DNA from: Fodinisporobacter ferrooxydans
GTDB lineage: Bacteria > Bacillota > Bacilli > Tumebacillales > MYW30-H2
Direction of reading: 5' to 3'
DNA: 64,000 nucleotides
Assembly: GCF_022818495.1 (NCBI RefSeq)
Contig: NZ_CP089291.1
Location: 1,909,001 to 1,973,000, forward strand
Shown here: piece by piece, positions 17,108 through 25,765 of the stretch
Layout of the letters: each line of letters begins with the position of its first letter
Numbering within the stretch: position 1 is the stretch's first letter
Translations under genes and position numbers: made by a program
Notes under the pieces: generated by a model
What the model was told of the DNA's origin: nothing
The model's database searches: none
Seen by the model: only the letters and a program-made list of their open reading frames with translations

Positions 17108-18522
17108 TCGCAAACCGGATTGTATATAAATTAAGCGGTAGTATCTTATTGTTTTTTCTTGGTGTTTTGCTGCCTTTTGGGTTTGTTATCAATCAGATTT
17201 TTACCAATTTTTATTATCAAAATGTGCAGCAAGAAATCGATCAAACGTCATCCAAATTGGCTCAATCGATTGCCCATTATCATGATTCGATGATGATTGA
17301 CATGATGCAAATGATGGCTGAGTTTTCAGGAGCGAAATTATATATTGCGGACGCGCAAGGGAAAATTATTGTGAACACAAGTCTTCCATCCATAACCAAG
17401 CAAGGATTGATTCCGGATCAGGAACTGAAACTTCTGTCAGTTGGAACATCGATCCAAAAACACTATCAAGATCCGATATCGAAAATAAGCTATCTGATTG
17501 TCGGCAAGCCCATTATCGATCAGGGTAGGTTTTACGGTGGTGTATTTGTGGTTTCATCGATCGAATTGATTCATCAATCGATTCTGAAAATACGGCAATT
17601 GTTGATTCTTTCCGGTTTCGGTGCGTTTTTTCTGGCGGTCGGATTTACATTTGTCCTCACAAAAAAGTTATCGAATCCATTGATACGGATGGAGCAAGCC
17701 ACTCGAAAAATTGCGAAAGGAAATTTCTCTATACGACTGGATGTCATGTCGAAGGATGAGATCGGTTCATTAGCTGCCGCGATTAACGACTTGGCGGTCG
17801 AATTGCAACGATATCGGGATACTCGCAGCGAGTTTTTTGCAAATATTTCTCATGAACTTCGAACACCCATCACCTATTTGGAAGGTTACGCGAAAGTAAT
17901 AAAGGAAGGTTTGTATGCTTCAGAAGAAGAGAAAGATCAATATCTGGGTATCATTCAAAAAGAATCGCAACGAATGGGCCGATTGATTTATGATTTATTT
18001 GAGCTGTCCAAGATGGAAGCAGGGAAATTTGATTTAGATCTGGAATGGGTAGACCTGGTGGAAATCATGGAGAATCTGGTTCGGAACACTTCGTTACAGG
18101 CAAAGGAAAAAGGATTGGATATACAGTTGAACATTCGGGATGAACTGCCGCTGATTTTGGGGGACGGATTGCGGATGGAACAAATTTTTATGAATTTGCT
18201 GACGAATGCGATTCGTTATACGAACAAAGGCAAGATCGTTATCGATTTGCAGCGAGTGGCTGACAGGCACGTCCTGGTTTCGATGGAAGATACGGGCATT
18301 GGCATTCCGCAAGAGGAATTGAAACATATTTTTGAACGGTTTTACAGAGTTGAAAAATCGCGATCCCGACAGTATGGCGGCACGGGATTGGGACTTGCCA
18401 TTGTAAAACAATTGGTGGAACTTCATGGCGGACAGATTCAAGTACATAGCCAATCAGGAACAGGTACTCGATTTGAGGTTCGTTTTCCAATGGATCCTGT
18501 CAAGGAAGAAGGAAGAAAATAA
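17104..18522 (+). CDS. Sensor histidine kinase partner
   Basis: 472 residues. Membrane segments near 12-34 and 163-185 enclose an extracytoplasmic sensor of about 125 residues with a PAS-like fold (AKLYIADAQGKIIVNTS) and a Met-rich stretch (MMIDMMQMMAEF). HAMP covers 186-240. The H-box FFANISHELRTP has the phosphorylated H250. The ATPase domain shows NLLTNAIRY, DTGIGIP and GGTGLGLAIV. The start ATGATC overlaps the regulator stop. The Met-rich sensor face could see metal or misfolded protein; this is inference. Confidence 0.93.
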   Translation: MIANRIVYKLSGSILLFFLGVLLPFGFVINQIFTNFYYQNVQQEIDQTSSKLAQSIAHYHDSMMIDMMQMMAEFSGAKLYIADAQGKIIVNTSLPSITKQGLIPDQELKLLSVGTSIQKHYQDPISKISYLIVGKPIIDQGRFYGGVFVVSSIELIHQSILKIRQLLILSGFGAFFLAVGFTFVLTKKLSNPLIRMEQATRKIAKGNFSIRLDVMSKDEIGSLAAAINDLAVELQRYRDTRSEFFANISHELRTPITYLEGYAKVIKEGLYASEEEKDQYLGIIQKESQRMGRLIYDLFELSKMEAGKFDLDLEWVDLVEIMENLVRNTSLQAKEKGLDIQLNIRDELPLILGDGLRMEQIFMNLLTNAIRYTNKGKIVIDLQRVADRHVLVSMEDTGIGIPQEELKHIFERFYRVEKSRSRQYGGTGLGLAIVKQLVELHGGQIQVHSQSGTGTRFEVRFPMDPVKEEGRK

Positions 18523-18728
18523 TGAAATTTACCGAATGGTTGATCGCTCTGTCGTTGATTGTCATCGGTTTATTGTGTCTTACGATGTCAGCAACCGCGA
18601 CAGTAGGTTTGAGTTCCATTCAACCGTTTGTAAGCATGTTATTGCAAATTTGTCTTTGGACGGGTATCCCTCTAGTGATCGCAATGGTCGTATATATCAT
18701 TATCAAAACGAAAAATCAAAAACAATAG
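18522..18728 (+). CDS. Small two-helix membrane protein of the TCS operon
   Basis: 68 residues with membrane segments at about 5-27 and 36-60 and a short charged tail (KTKNQKQ). The ATG overlaps the kinase stop by one base, so it is translationally coupled. No family recognised. It could be an accessory or feedback protein of the kinase. Confidence 0.7.
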   Translation: MKFTEWLIALSLIVIGLLCLTMSATATVGLSSIQPFVSMLLQICLWTGIPLVIAMVVYIIIKTKNQKQ

Positions 18729-18847
18729 AAATATTGTGAAAATAGCCTTTGGGATGACTTCAATGAAAATTGGTTACCGAATTTATGTGGTTGTTTTATT
18801 GATAAAGATTCACAGTTGTATTTGATAAAGAAAGGAATGAATACTGT

Positions 18848-19063
18848 ATGTTCCCAATGATGGCTTGGGGGATGTTTGTGCAATCAATTGTTTGGATTGT
18901 GATCATTGGTTTTGCAATTTTTGGTGTTCTTTCACTGTTTTTGCGTTCTTCGGAACGGAAAGAGGATACAGCAATCCTGATTTTAAAGGAGCGATATGCA
19001 AGAGGAGAGATTAGTGAAGAGGAGTTTAAAGAGAGACGCGATTTTTTAACAACACAAAATTGA
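18848..19063 (+). CDS. Small membrane protein with SHOCT domain
   Basis: 71 residues: one membrane helix (8-32), then a C-terminal SHOCT motif (ILKERYARGEISEEEFKERR). SHOCT domains are short helical oligomerisation modules common at protein C-termini. The start has GAAAGGAATG upstream. It lies 120 bases after the TCS operon and before operator site E. Confidence 0.8.
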   Translation: MFPMMAWGMFVQSIVWIVIIGFAIFGVLSLFLRSSERKEDTAILILKERYARGEISEEEFKERRDFLTTQN

Positions 19064-19103
19064 TTTTTTGATAAAAGCTCGATATGCAACAAAAATTTTT
19101 AAC

Positions 19104-19157
19104 TTCATCGATTCTTCACACATTCATCAAAGATTAAACAAAACTGTTGGCTATACT
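19104..19157 (+). promoter_or_regulatory. 11-bp-phased operator and promoter, site E
   Basis: TTCATC (19104), TTCACA (19115), ATCAAA (19126), AACAAA (19137), then TATACT at 19152. It lies 42 bases before the secreted-protein start. Confidence 0.75.
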
Positions 19158-19198
19158 AATTTCAGTTACACAATCGATACATGGATGGAGGTTGTACA

Positions 19199-19495
19199 AT
19201 GAATAAAAAGAAACTATTAGGAATATCGTTTGCTTTAGCTACTACATTAGTTGCTGGGCAAATGGCCTATGCGGCTACTTCAAACAGCAATCCCACAAGT
19301 GACAACAGTACAGGAACTAGTGCCACGATGAGTAGCAATGATATGTCTGGAATGATGAACAACGGAAATTCCAATGGTATGATGGGGAATGCCAATATGA
19401 GCAAAATGATGAATGCGATGAATTCCCCGGAAGGGCAAAATATGATTAACAGTTGCAGTAAATTTATGAATTCATATGGGAAATCTACTAAGTAA
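19199..19495 (+). CDS. Secreted Asn/Met/Ser-rich small protein
   Basis: 98 residues: signal peptide (MNKKKLLGISFALATTLVAG to AYAA), then a low-complexity Ser/Thr/Asn segment, then repeated Met-Met-Asn motifs (NDMSGMMNNGNSNGMMGNAN), ending with one cysteine. The start at 19199 has GGAGG upstream. Met-rich secreted peptides may bind Cu(I). It lies directly under operator site E and resembles in composition the lipoprotein at 1414. Confidence 0.75.
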   Translation: MNKKKLLGISFALATTLVAGQMAYAATSNSNPTSDNSTGTSATMSSNDMSGMMNNGNSNGMMGNANMSKMMNAMNSPEGQNMINSCSKFMNSYGKSTK

Positions 19496-19537
19496 AAGGA
19501 AGATCCTGAAATTAAAAGCTAACGGAAGGTATGAATC

Positions 19538-19699
19538 ATGGGTTTCTGTGGACCTTCTTCTGGTAGAAAAAATTCGCAGAATGACAAGGATATAGAGAAA
19601 AATGTAAGCTCGTTGGATTTTTTAAAGTTACGACTGGCACGAGGGGAAATTACATTTGAGGAATATGAAAAGATTAAATCGGAATTAATCATCCAATAA
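19538..19699 (+). CDS. Very small SHOCT-like protein
   Basis: 53 residues starting MGFCGPSSGRKNSQND and ending in a SHOCT-like helix pair (DFLKLRLARGEITFEEYEKI). GGAAGG lies 8 bases before the ATG. It lies 42 bases after the secreted protein and probably shares its transcript. The similarity to the SHOCT tail at 18848 suggests the two may interact. Confidence 0.65.
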   Translation: MGFCGPSSGRKNSQNDKDIEKNVSSLDFLKLRLARGEITFEEYEKIKSELIIQ

Positions 19700-19919
19700 A
19701 GAAACCAAGTGTAATTTCGGATTTGTTAACATACTTCGTGATAGCCGCATTCAAAATCATTCGAAGTAAACATGACTGCTAAAACAAACTTTGCTCATTA
19801 GCTGAACTGACGGTGAATTTGAATAGGAAATTCAAAACTTTTAAAAATGGATTTGCATTGTAACTAAAAGTTGGTATTCAGTTTTCTGGATGCCAACTTT
19901 TATTATAAAAATGGAAAAT

Positions 19920-19973
19920 TTCATAAGTTCTTCATAAGTTCCTCAATCTTTCAACACATTTTTTATGTACACT
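19920..19973 (+). promoter_or_regulatory. 11-bp-phased operator and promoter, site C
   Basis: TTCATA (19920), TTCATA (19931), CTCAAT (19942), AACACA (19953), then TACACT at 19968. Downstream are a small frameshifted gene and htrA. Between 19700 and 19919 there is a weak hairpin (AAAAGTTGGTAT/ATGCCAACTTTT) near 19866-19903, probably a terminator. Confidence 0.8.
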
Positions 19974-20158
19974 CGAAACAATCAAGATTAATGAGTGCTA
20001 AAAATGAAATCTGATTATTGAATGAATGTTGGAAACGAATTACTGAGTGCTCTTAATGGTAATCTCTTTGCTCAAGCGTTACAAGAATTATTCATAGAGT
20101 TCATAGAGAGATAGCAAGTTCGTATGCTAATTGAATTCAAAATGGAGATGATAAAACT

Positions 20159-20366
20159 ATGGATATTCTTCAATGGAGTGCAATTATAAGTTTACTTATT
20201 TTAAATATGGTTATCATTAAAAGGGTCTTTCTATCCACGAAGGGATAATTACCAAGCAGATCTTGAAAAAAGAGAACAGTCGAGTGAACATTGGATAACA
20301 GAAATTCAAAAAATTTTCCGTGTAATGAAAGAGGTGGCGCATGAATTTACAAAGTCAAGGAGTTAA
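20159..20366 (+). pseudogene. Small membrane-protein gene with a frameshift, overlapping htrA
   Basis: The frame opens MDILQWSAIISLLILNMVII after a GGAGATG site, then stops after 29 residues. In the next frame the reading continues RRDNYQADLEKREQSSEHWI to a stop at 20366. Joined, they make a plausible 68-residue protein with one membrane helix and a charged tail. Either a one-base indel broke the gene, or the joint is a programmed shift. A sequencing error is also possible. Confidence 0.45.
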
Positions 20367-21149
20367 AGGGGAATCCCAACATTCAGAACGGCTAAAATGG
20401 ATTGTTGCTATCGTGATATCAGTGTTAGTTGGGTCGGCAACGACATTTATCACACTTCCGATTCTGATCAAGGAGAATTGGATTCACTTGCCACACCCCG
20501 TCATCAAATCCAATGACTTGATCCCTACAACTCTGCTCAGCAACCAAACCGTTAAGGAGAGTGGAGGTATAGTTGACGCGGTCAATAAAGTGAAAAAAGC
20601 TGTCGTTGGGGTCGTGAATTATGAAAAAGCATCTGATTTCTTGAATCAAGATTCAAAAACACAGGAGAAAGGTGAGGGTTCCGGAATTATTTTCGATAAG
20701 CAAGGATTTATTATTACCAATGATCACGTAGTACAAGGTGCTGCTAACATAGAAGTACTTTTACCCGATGGAAAAAAAACTAAGGCCAAAGTAATAGGAA
20801 CCGATGCATACAGTGATCTTGCAGTTTTGCAAATTCCTTCATCCTATGTAACAGGTGTCGCAACATTTGGCAACTCAGATGTATTACAAGTAGGGGAGCC
20901 AGTGATAGCAATTGGAAATCCTCTTGGACGTAATTTCAGCCAAACGGTGACCGTTGGGGTCATAAGTGCTACGAAGAGAACGTTATCAATTCCGGACAGA
21001 AATTCTGGACAAACATTACGTACACAAGCAGTTTTGCAGACAGATGCTGCGATCAATCCCGGTAACAGCGGAGGGGCACTGAGTAACATCGTTGGGCAAG
21101 TGATCGGCATCAATCGTGCAAAAATTGCAACTACAGGCGTTGAAGGAAT
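20341..21149 (+). pseudogene. htrA: HtrA/DegP-like serine protease, 5' part, interrupted by IS66
   Basis: The frame gives 270 residues before the IS stop: membrane anchor at 20-42, then a trypsin-like domain with the His in ITNDHVVQG, the Asp in DAYSDLAVLQI, and the Ser in AINPGNSGGAL. The catalytic triad is complete. The IS66 element enters after GVEG, and the sequence resumes at 23687. Operator site C and GAGGTGGCGC lie upstream. HtrA removes misfolded proteins at the membrane; loss of the end of the protease core may abolish activity. Confidence 0.9.
21142..21149 (+). repeat. 8-bp target-site duplication of the IS66 element, left copy
   Basis: GAAGGAAT, repeated at 23687-23694 on the other side of the element. 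Confidence 0.9.
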
Positions 21150-21237
21150 GTAAGCGCTCAATAAACCGGTGCATGGTCAGCATACTTTAATCATGAGAAA
21201 ATACCTCCATAAGAGCAAGAAATGGAGGTATAAAGAA

Positions 21238-21534
21238 ATGGACATTAGCGAAAAACAGGCGATAGTGGCTGAATGCAGAGCTAGCGGGATGACCGCAAAA
21301 GCATGGTGCGAAGCAAAGGGCATTGAATATCGCCAATATGTTGTATGGGCAACGAAAGTAAATCGAGAAGAGCATCATGCACCGCAACAATGGGCTAATG
21401 TAACAATGAAAAAAGATGAGCACATCCCGGACGAAATCCGGCTGACCTGTGGGAAATGGACGATTTGCGTGGTATCTGGGTTCAATCCCATACTGCTTGC
21501 TGACTTACTTCGGGTCGTGGATGAAGTATGCTGA
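21238..21534 (+). CDS. tnpA: IS66 TnpA
   Basis: 98 residues with an N-terminal helix-turn-helix (KQAIVAECRASGMTAKAWCEAKG). AATGGAGG precedes the ATG at 21238. It overlaps tnpB by 7 bases, typical for IS66. It is an accessory protein needed for transposition. Confidence 0.85.
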   Translation: MDISEKQAIVAECRASGMTAKAWCEAKGIEYRQYVVWATKVNREEHHAPQQWANVTMKKDEHIPDEIRLTCGKWTICVVSGFNPILLADLLRVVDEVC

Positions 21535-21890
21535 AAGACATCACAAACTATGACGGGATCTACTTGGCCTGCGGAGCTACAGATCTAAGGCTCTCAGTAG
21601 ACGGCTTGTCCATTATCGTGAAACAGAAATTCGAAATGGATCCATTCGGAAACTACCTTTTCCTGTTCTGTAACAAAAGCCGAAATCGGCTGAAAGGCCT
21701 GAGTTGGGATCGCAACGGCTTTGTCCTCTATTATAAGAGACTTGACGGCGCGGGTGCTCGATTCCAGTGGCCCAAAGAGCCGGCTGATGTAAGAACTATA
21801 ACGATCCGGCAGCTTCGCCTGCTCATGGAAGGCATGTCCATTGACCCTCCCAAAGGTTTCGGAGAAGTCAAAGCCAGGGACTTCTGCTAA
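21528..21890 (+). CDS. tnpB: IS66 TnpB
   Basis: 120 residues, the IS66 Orf2 family: YLACGATDLRLSVDGLSIIV, FCNKSRNRLKGLSWDRNGF and YKRLDGAGARFQWP are the family hallmarks. It is full length. Confidence 0.92.
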   Translation: MLKDITNYDGIYLACGATDLRLSVDGLSIIVKQKFEMDPFGNYLFLFCNKSRNRLKGLSWDRNGFVLYYKRLDGAGARFQWPKEPADVRTITIRQLRLLMEGMSIDPPKGFGEVKARDFC

Positions 21891-22012
21891 GAAAAATACC
21901 CCCTCGACATTGCCGACAATCATTTGTTTTCGGAAACTGACTATCAATGTTCAAATGCATCCATCCCTTGATATTACTCGATTTCCGGGCATTTTTATGG
22001 TAAAATTGAGCT

Positions 22013-23602
22013 ATGAAAACGATCGATTTGGAGAGTCTTTCTCCCGAGATAACTGAATATATTTTAAAACTCGAAACCCAATTACAAGAACAGACGAAAA
22101 CGGTCGAAGACCAAAGGATCCGTATCGACCAACTGATGAATATGCTGTCCAACTTTCAAAAAACTCTGTATGGTCAATCCAGCGAAAAAAGTAAGTATGT
22201 GTTAGGTGAGGATAGTCAGCAGCTTTCTCTGTTCAACGAAGCGGAGGCCGAGTCCAATCGTCATACTCCCGAGCCCGATAACGTCTCTGTTTCCGGGCAT
22301 ACTCGAAAAGCCAAGCGGACAAAGGAAGAAATCGCTGCAAATCTTCCCGTGGTGGAGATCCTTTGTGAGTTGGAAGAAGAAAAACGGGTCTGTGAGGAAT
22401 GCAGCGGAAACATGCGGGTGCTTGGCAAAGAAACGGTCCGGGAAGAGTTAGAGATCATCCCGGCCCAGGTAAGGCGGCTTCGCTATGTCCGACAAAGCTA
22501 TGTCTGCGAAAGCTGCGAGAAAGAAACGGGCGAAGCGACCATCGTAAAGGCACCCACCCCCGCCCCTGTCATAAAACGGAGTCTTGCTTCAGCATCTACG
22601 GTGGCTCATGTCATGTATCAGAAATATGTGAATGGCATGCCGCTATACCGACAGGAAAAAGACTGGGCCAATCAGGGGATCATCCTTTCCCGAGCCACTT
22701 TAGCCAACTGGGTCATTCGAGCTGCAACGGACTGGCTGGTGCCTTTATGGGAGACCATGAAGTCTTATCTCCTGAATCAGGGGGTGATTCACGCAGATGA
22801 AACTGTGATCCAGGTACTCAAAGAGGAAGGGAAGAAACCATCCTCTGATTCGAGAATGTGGGTCTACTGCTCGGGGAATACCGGAGATGCGACAGTGGTG
22901 CTGTTTGAATACCAACCTACACGATCCGGCGAGCATGCGAGACGGTTTCTGGAAGGCTTTCATGGGTTTTTACAAACCGATGGCTACAGTGGATATGACA
23001 AGGTTCCAGAGGTAACCCGATGTGGGTGCTGGAGCCACTTGCGCAGGAAATATCAGGAGGCCATGCCCAAGGGTGGAACAGTGGAAGGCTCCGCTGCCGC
23101 GGTAGGATTTGAATACTGCAACCGATTGTTTGCCATCGAGAGGGATTTGGCACAGCTCTCTCCGGAAAAACGGAAACAACAGCGTCAGGAACGCTCCAAA
23201 CCCGTTCTTGAGGCGTATTGGTCATGGCTCGAAACCGTAAACCCTCTTAAAGGTTCCAAACTGGCAGAGGCTATTACCTATTCTATTAACCAAAAAACGT
23301 CGCTGAATACGTTTCTGGAAGATGGGCGCATTGAATTGTCCAATAATCGAGCCGAGAATGCCATCCGGCCCTTTGTCATCGGAAGAAAGGGATGGTTATT
23401 TGCTGATACGAAAAAAGGAGCACAAGCAAGTGCAGTTGTCTATAGCATTGTAGAAACGGCAAAAGCGAATCAACTCAATGTTTATATGTATCTCGTACAT
23501 ATCTTCAGTAAAATGCCAGGGTTAGACTTCAAGAGCAATCCATCGCTTCTAGAAGATTTGATGCCTTGGTCGCAAAATCTGCCAAACTACTGCCGCAACT
23601 AA
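22013..23602 (+). CDS. tnpC: IS66 transposase TnpC
   Basis: 529 residues. An N-terminal coiled coil (10-50) is followed by a zinc-binding segment with two CxxC pairs (CEECSGN, CESCEKE), then the DDE domain with HADETVIQV, LQTDGYSGYD and the glutamate in LSNNRAENAIRPFVIGRK. It is full length. A poorly defined 120-base gap separates it from tnpB. Confidence 0.95.
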   Translation: MKTIDLESLSPEITEYILKLETQLQEQTKTVEDQRIRIDQLMNMLSNFQKTLYGQSSEKSKYVLGEDSQQLSLFNEAEAESNRHTPEPDNVSVSGHTRKAKRTKEEIAANLPVVEILCELEEEKRVCEECSGNMRVLGKETVREELEIIPAQVRRLRYVRQSYVCESCEKETGEATIVKAPTPAPVIKRSLASASTVAHVMYQKYVNGMPLYRQEKDWANQGIILSRATLANWVIRAATDWLVPLWETMKSYLLNQGVIHADETVIQVLKEEGKKPSSDSRMWVYCSGNTGDATVVLFEYQPTRSGEHARRFLEGFHGFLQTDGYSGYDKVPEVTRCGCWSHLRRKYQEAMPKGGTVEGSAAAVGFEYCNRLFAIERDLAQLSPEKRKQQRQERSKPVLEAYWSWLETVNPLKGSKLAEAITYSINQKTSLNTFLEDGRIELSNNRAENAIRPFVIGRKGWLFADTKKGAQASAVVYSIVETAKANQLNVYMYLVHIFSKMPGLDFKSNPSLLEDLMPWSQNLPNYCRN

Positions 23603-23686
23603 CACATTCCATATAATAAGCGAATCACCGGTACAACTACTGTATCGGTTTTTATTTTTCAATGCGCCTTTTTATTGAGCGCTTAC

Positions 23687-23794
23687 GAAGGAATGGGATT
23701 CGCTATACCAATCAATGAAGCAGTACCAGTTATTCAGGATCTCTTGAAATATAGACATGTAAACTACTCAGCCTTAGGTGTTGGGAGTCGTTAA
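23687..23794 (+). pseudogene. htrA: HtrA 3' part after the IS66 insertion
   Basis: Starting with the second copy of the target duplication, the frame reads EGMGFAIPINEAVPVIQDLL and ends ALGVGSR. This completes the protease core, but the PDZ domain normal in HtrA is absent: a stop follows LGV. The gene may have been PDZ-less before the insertion or have suffered a second mutation. Confidence 0.85.
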
Positions 23795-23904
23795 GCTAGT
23801 TAAGTAGTCAAGCCTTTTTTTGGTACACCCAGAATGGACGTTGGTCTATTGTTGTAAGTACCCAAACTTCAGATTTTAACTTCTACAATTCAAACGGTTT
23901 ATGC

Positions 23905-25104
23905 TCACCCATTCGGTTGCTTCTCTAAGCGAAACAATTGAATTGCCAAAACGGATGCCAGAATTGCAAAGAATCCAAATATAAGTAACGCCATGCGAAA
24001 TCCTAAGAGAAGTGCACCACTGAAAACCAAGCTGCCAACACCAAATCCTAAAAATAAACAGAAAACATTCAACCCCATAGCAAGACCACGCTTGGAAGTC
24101 AAATCTGTCACGATACCCGCCAGCAGCGGCTGGGTCATATCATAGCCGAGGGAAAGGGTCGTGACAAGTAATGCGGCTACAATCACCGGAAGATGCAGGG
24201 AAAGAACAGCGGTTGAAAGTCCTGCGATCACGAAGCCGATTGGAATGAAATGACTTCTTCCCATACGATCGGCCAAGCGGCCAATGACTGGTCCGAAAAG
24301 AAAACCGGGAATTCCATAACCGAGTAGTGCAAGTCCGACGCCCACATCACCTAAACCATACCGCTTAGCAAAATAGTACCCGAGCCATGTAAAGACCCCC
24401 GAATGAAATATGCCGTTAAACAAAACGTACGTATAAGTTCGAGCACCACGTTTGGATTTCAGTAACATAAGCAGCCCCATTCCTACCTGACGAAGGGTGG
24501 ATGGAACGTTGACCGTCACACGTTGATCCAACATTGTTTGGAACGGTATCAATGTGATGAAAACCAGGATCGACAATACAGCGACACCGAGAAAGAGCCC
24601 TTGCCATGTAAGGAAAGGTTCAAGAACGGCTCCCAGTGTTGAACCAAACGCCATCCCGCCAGCCATTGCTCCGAACAGCCACCCGAGCGCACGCCCACGT
24701 TCTTTGTAGTCAAAGTGGTCGCCGACAAGAGCCAACGCAATCGGCACTACACCACTGGCAACAAGTCCCGTAATCAGACGCAGCCAGAATAAAGCAGCTG
24801 CAGAATCGGCGAGTGCCGTGAACCCGGTAAATAAAATGAATCCGGCAAACGATGCGAGAATAATAGTACGTCGCCCCAAACGATCGGAAAGTGGACCGTA
24901 AACGAGTGTTGTCGCTCCATATGGGAGTAAGTAAGCTGGAACGATCAACCCGATGGTTCCAACCGAAACATTGAAAAAACTCGCAAGATGTGGGATGAGT
25001 GGAGCGACCATGAAAGCCTGAAAGAAGATCAGGAAGGTCGCTGCCGAGAGAACCCAAAGAAGGCGGATTCTTGGATCACTTTGCGAACGAACATTAGGCA
25101 CCAC
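23905..25104 (-). CDS. MFS efflux transporter of the metal operon
   Basis: 399 residues, 12 membrane segments. The loop 2-3 motif of drug-efflux MFS proteins is clear (YGPLSDRLGRRTII), and a second copy lies in the C half (GPVIGRLADRMGRSHF). It is the last gene of the minus-strand operon that begins with the P-type ATPase at 27973, 13 bases after the HMA gene. The substrate is unknown; its placement suggests metal or metallophore export. Confidence 0.85.
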   Translation of the reverse strand: MVPNVRSQSDPRIRLLWVLSAATFLIFFQAFMVAPLIPHLASFFNVSVGTIGLIVPAYLLPYGATTLVYGPLSDRLGRRTIILASFAGFILFTGFTALADSAAALFWLRLITGLVASGVVPIALALVGDHFDYKERGRALGWLFGAMAGGMAFGSTLGAVLEPFLTWQGLFLGVAVLSILVFITLIPFQTMLDQRVTVNVPSTLRQVGMGLLMLLKSKRGARTYTYVLFNGIFHSGVFTWLGYYFAKRYGLGDVGVGLALLGYGIPGFLFGPVIGRLADRMGRSHFIPIGFVIAGLSTAVLSLHLPVIVAALLVTTLSLGYDMTQPLLAGIVTDLTSKRGLAMGLNVFCLFLGFGVGSLVFSGALLLGFRMALLIFGFFAILASVLAIQLFRLEKQPNG

Positions 25105-25117
25105 ATATTCCTCCTTA

Positions 25118-25429
25118 TCATTCAGGCCGATAATCGGGTATCACATCCTGAACGTGGTATCCGGCTTTTTCAATTGCTGATTTCATATCATCAATGGTTG
25201 CTTTTTGTGGGTCAAAGATAACCCAGGCATGATCCTTTGGCGGAATCTCGACCTGAAAGCGATAGACGCCGGATATTTTCTTTAGCGCACCCTCGACCGA
25301 GGGCTTACACGCATGCATTCAATGCATGCCGATTCCTTTGAGAAGAACACTTTCCATCCCTTCCGGAACTGTCATTTCGTGCATTGCTTTCTGGCTTTCT
25401 TTTTTGAACAATCGATCAAAAAATCCCAT
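25118..25429 (-). CDS. Small HMA metal-binding protein with an in-frame TGA
   Basis: From ATG 25429 (GAGGGG upstream, overlapping the csoR stop) the frame reads MGFFDRLFKKESQKA to ESVLLKGIGMH, meets TGA at 25321-25319, then continues MHACKPSVEGALKKISGV to 25118. With the TGA read through, the product is 103 residues with a CopZ-like beta-alpha-beta fold in which TGA stands by the first metal-binding cysteine. The spacing to the next Cys is one residue longer than CxxC. A restart at the ATG directly after TGA would give 66 residues lacking the first strand. Either the gene is broken or the TGA encodes selenocysteine (see findings). Confidence 0.55.
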
Positions 25430-25439
25430 AAGAATCCCC

Positions 25440-25742
25440 TCACTTTGCGTATTTATAAATGACATCCATCAGATCATCGTACACTTCATCCGATCCGTTT
25501 TTTATAGCATTCGTGGCACATGTTTGCAGGTACTTGCGCATGACCTCTTTTCCGACACTTCGCAGTGCTTCGTGGATACTGGAAATCTGCGTGAGTATAG
25601 CGACGCAGTTCGATGTATCTTCTTCAATCATCCGTTTGACGCCCCGTACTTGCCCTTCGATCACGGACAGTCTGCGAGCGCATTTTTCGATCCGTTCCTT
25701 GCGCTCGAAATCATCCATCATTGGCAGTTCTTGCATGTTCAC
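25440..25742 (-). CDS. CsoR/RcnR-family metal or sulfur-responsive repressor
   Basis: 100 residues, all helical, DUF156 type. In Cu-sensing CsoR the ligands are Cys, then His-x3-Cys. Here the first Cys is in TSNCVAILTQ and the second in YLQTC, but the residue four before it is Tyr, not His. That is more like CstR-type persulfide sensors or an altered metal site. It lies 23 bases after the P-type ATPase and before the HMA gene, and should repress the operon from the ATACCCCCT elements near 28023-28074. Confidence 0.85.
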   Translation of the reverse strand: MNMQELPMMDDFERKERIEKCARRLSVIEGQVRGVKRMIEEDTSNCVAILTQISSIHEALRSVGKEVMRKYLQTCATNAIKNGSDEVYDDLMDVIYKYAK

Positions 25743-25765
25743 AACTCCTATCGTTTTTTAGTGTG

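Larger units (their letters stand above)
21150..23686 (+). mobile_element. Complete IS66-family element inside htrA
   Basis: Terminal inverted repeats GTAAGCGCTCAATAAA at 21150 and, reversed, ending at 23686. An 8-bp target duplication, characteristic of IS66, flanks it. It holds tnpA, tnpB and tnpC, all intact, so the insertion is probably recent. Confidence 0.95.
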
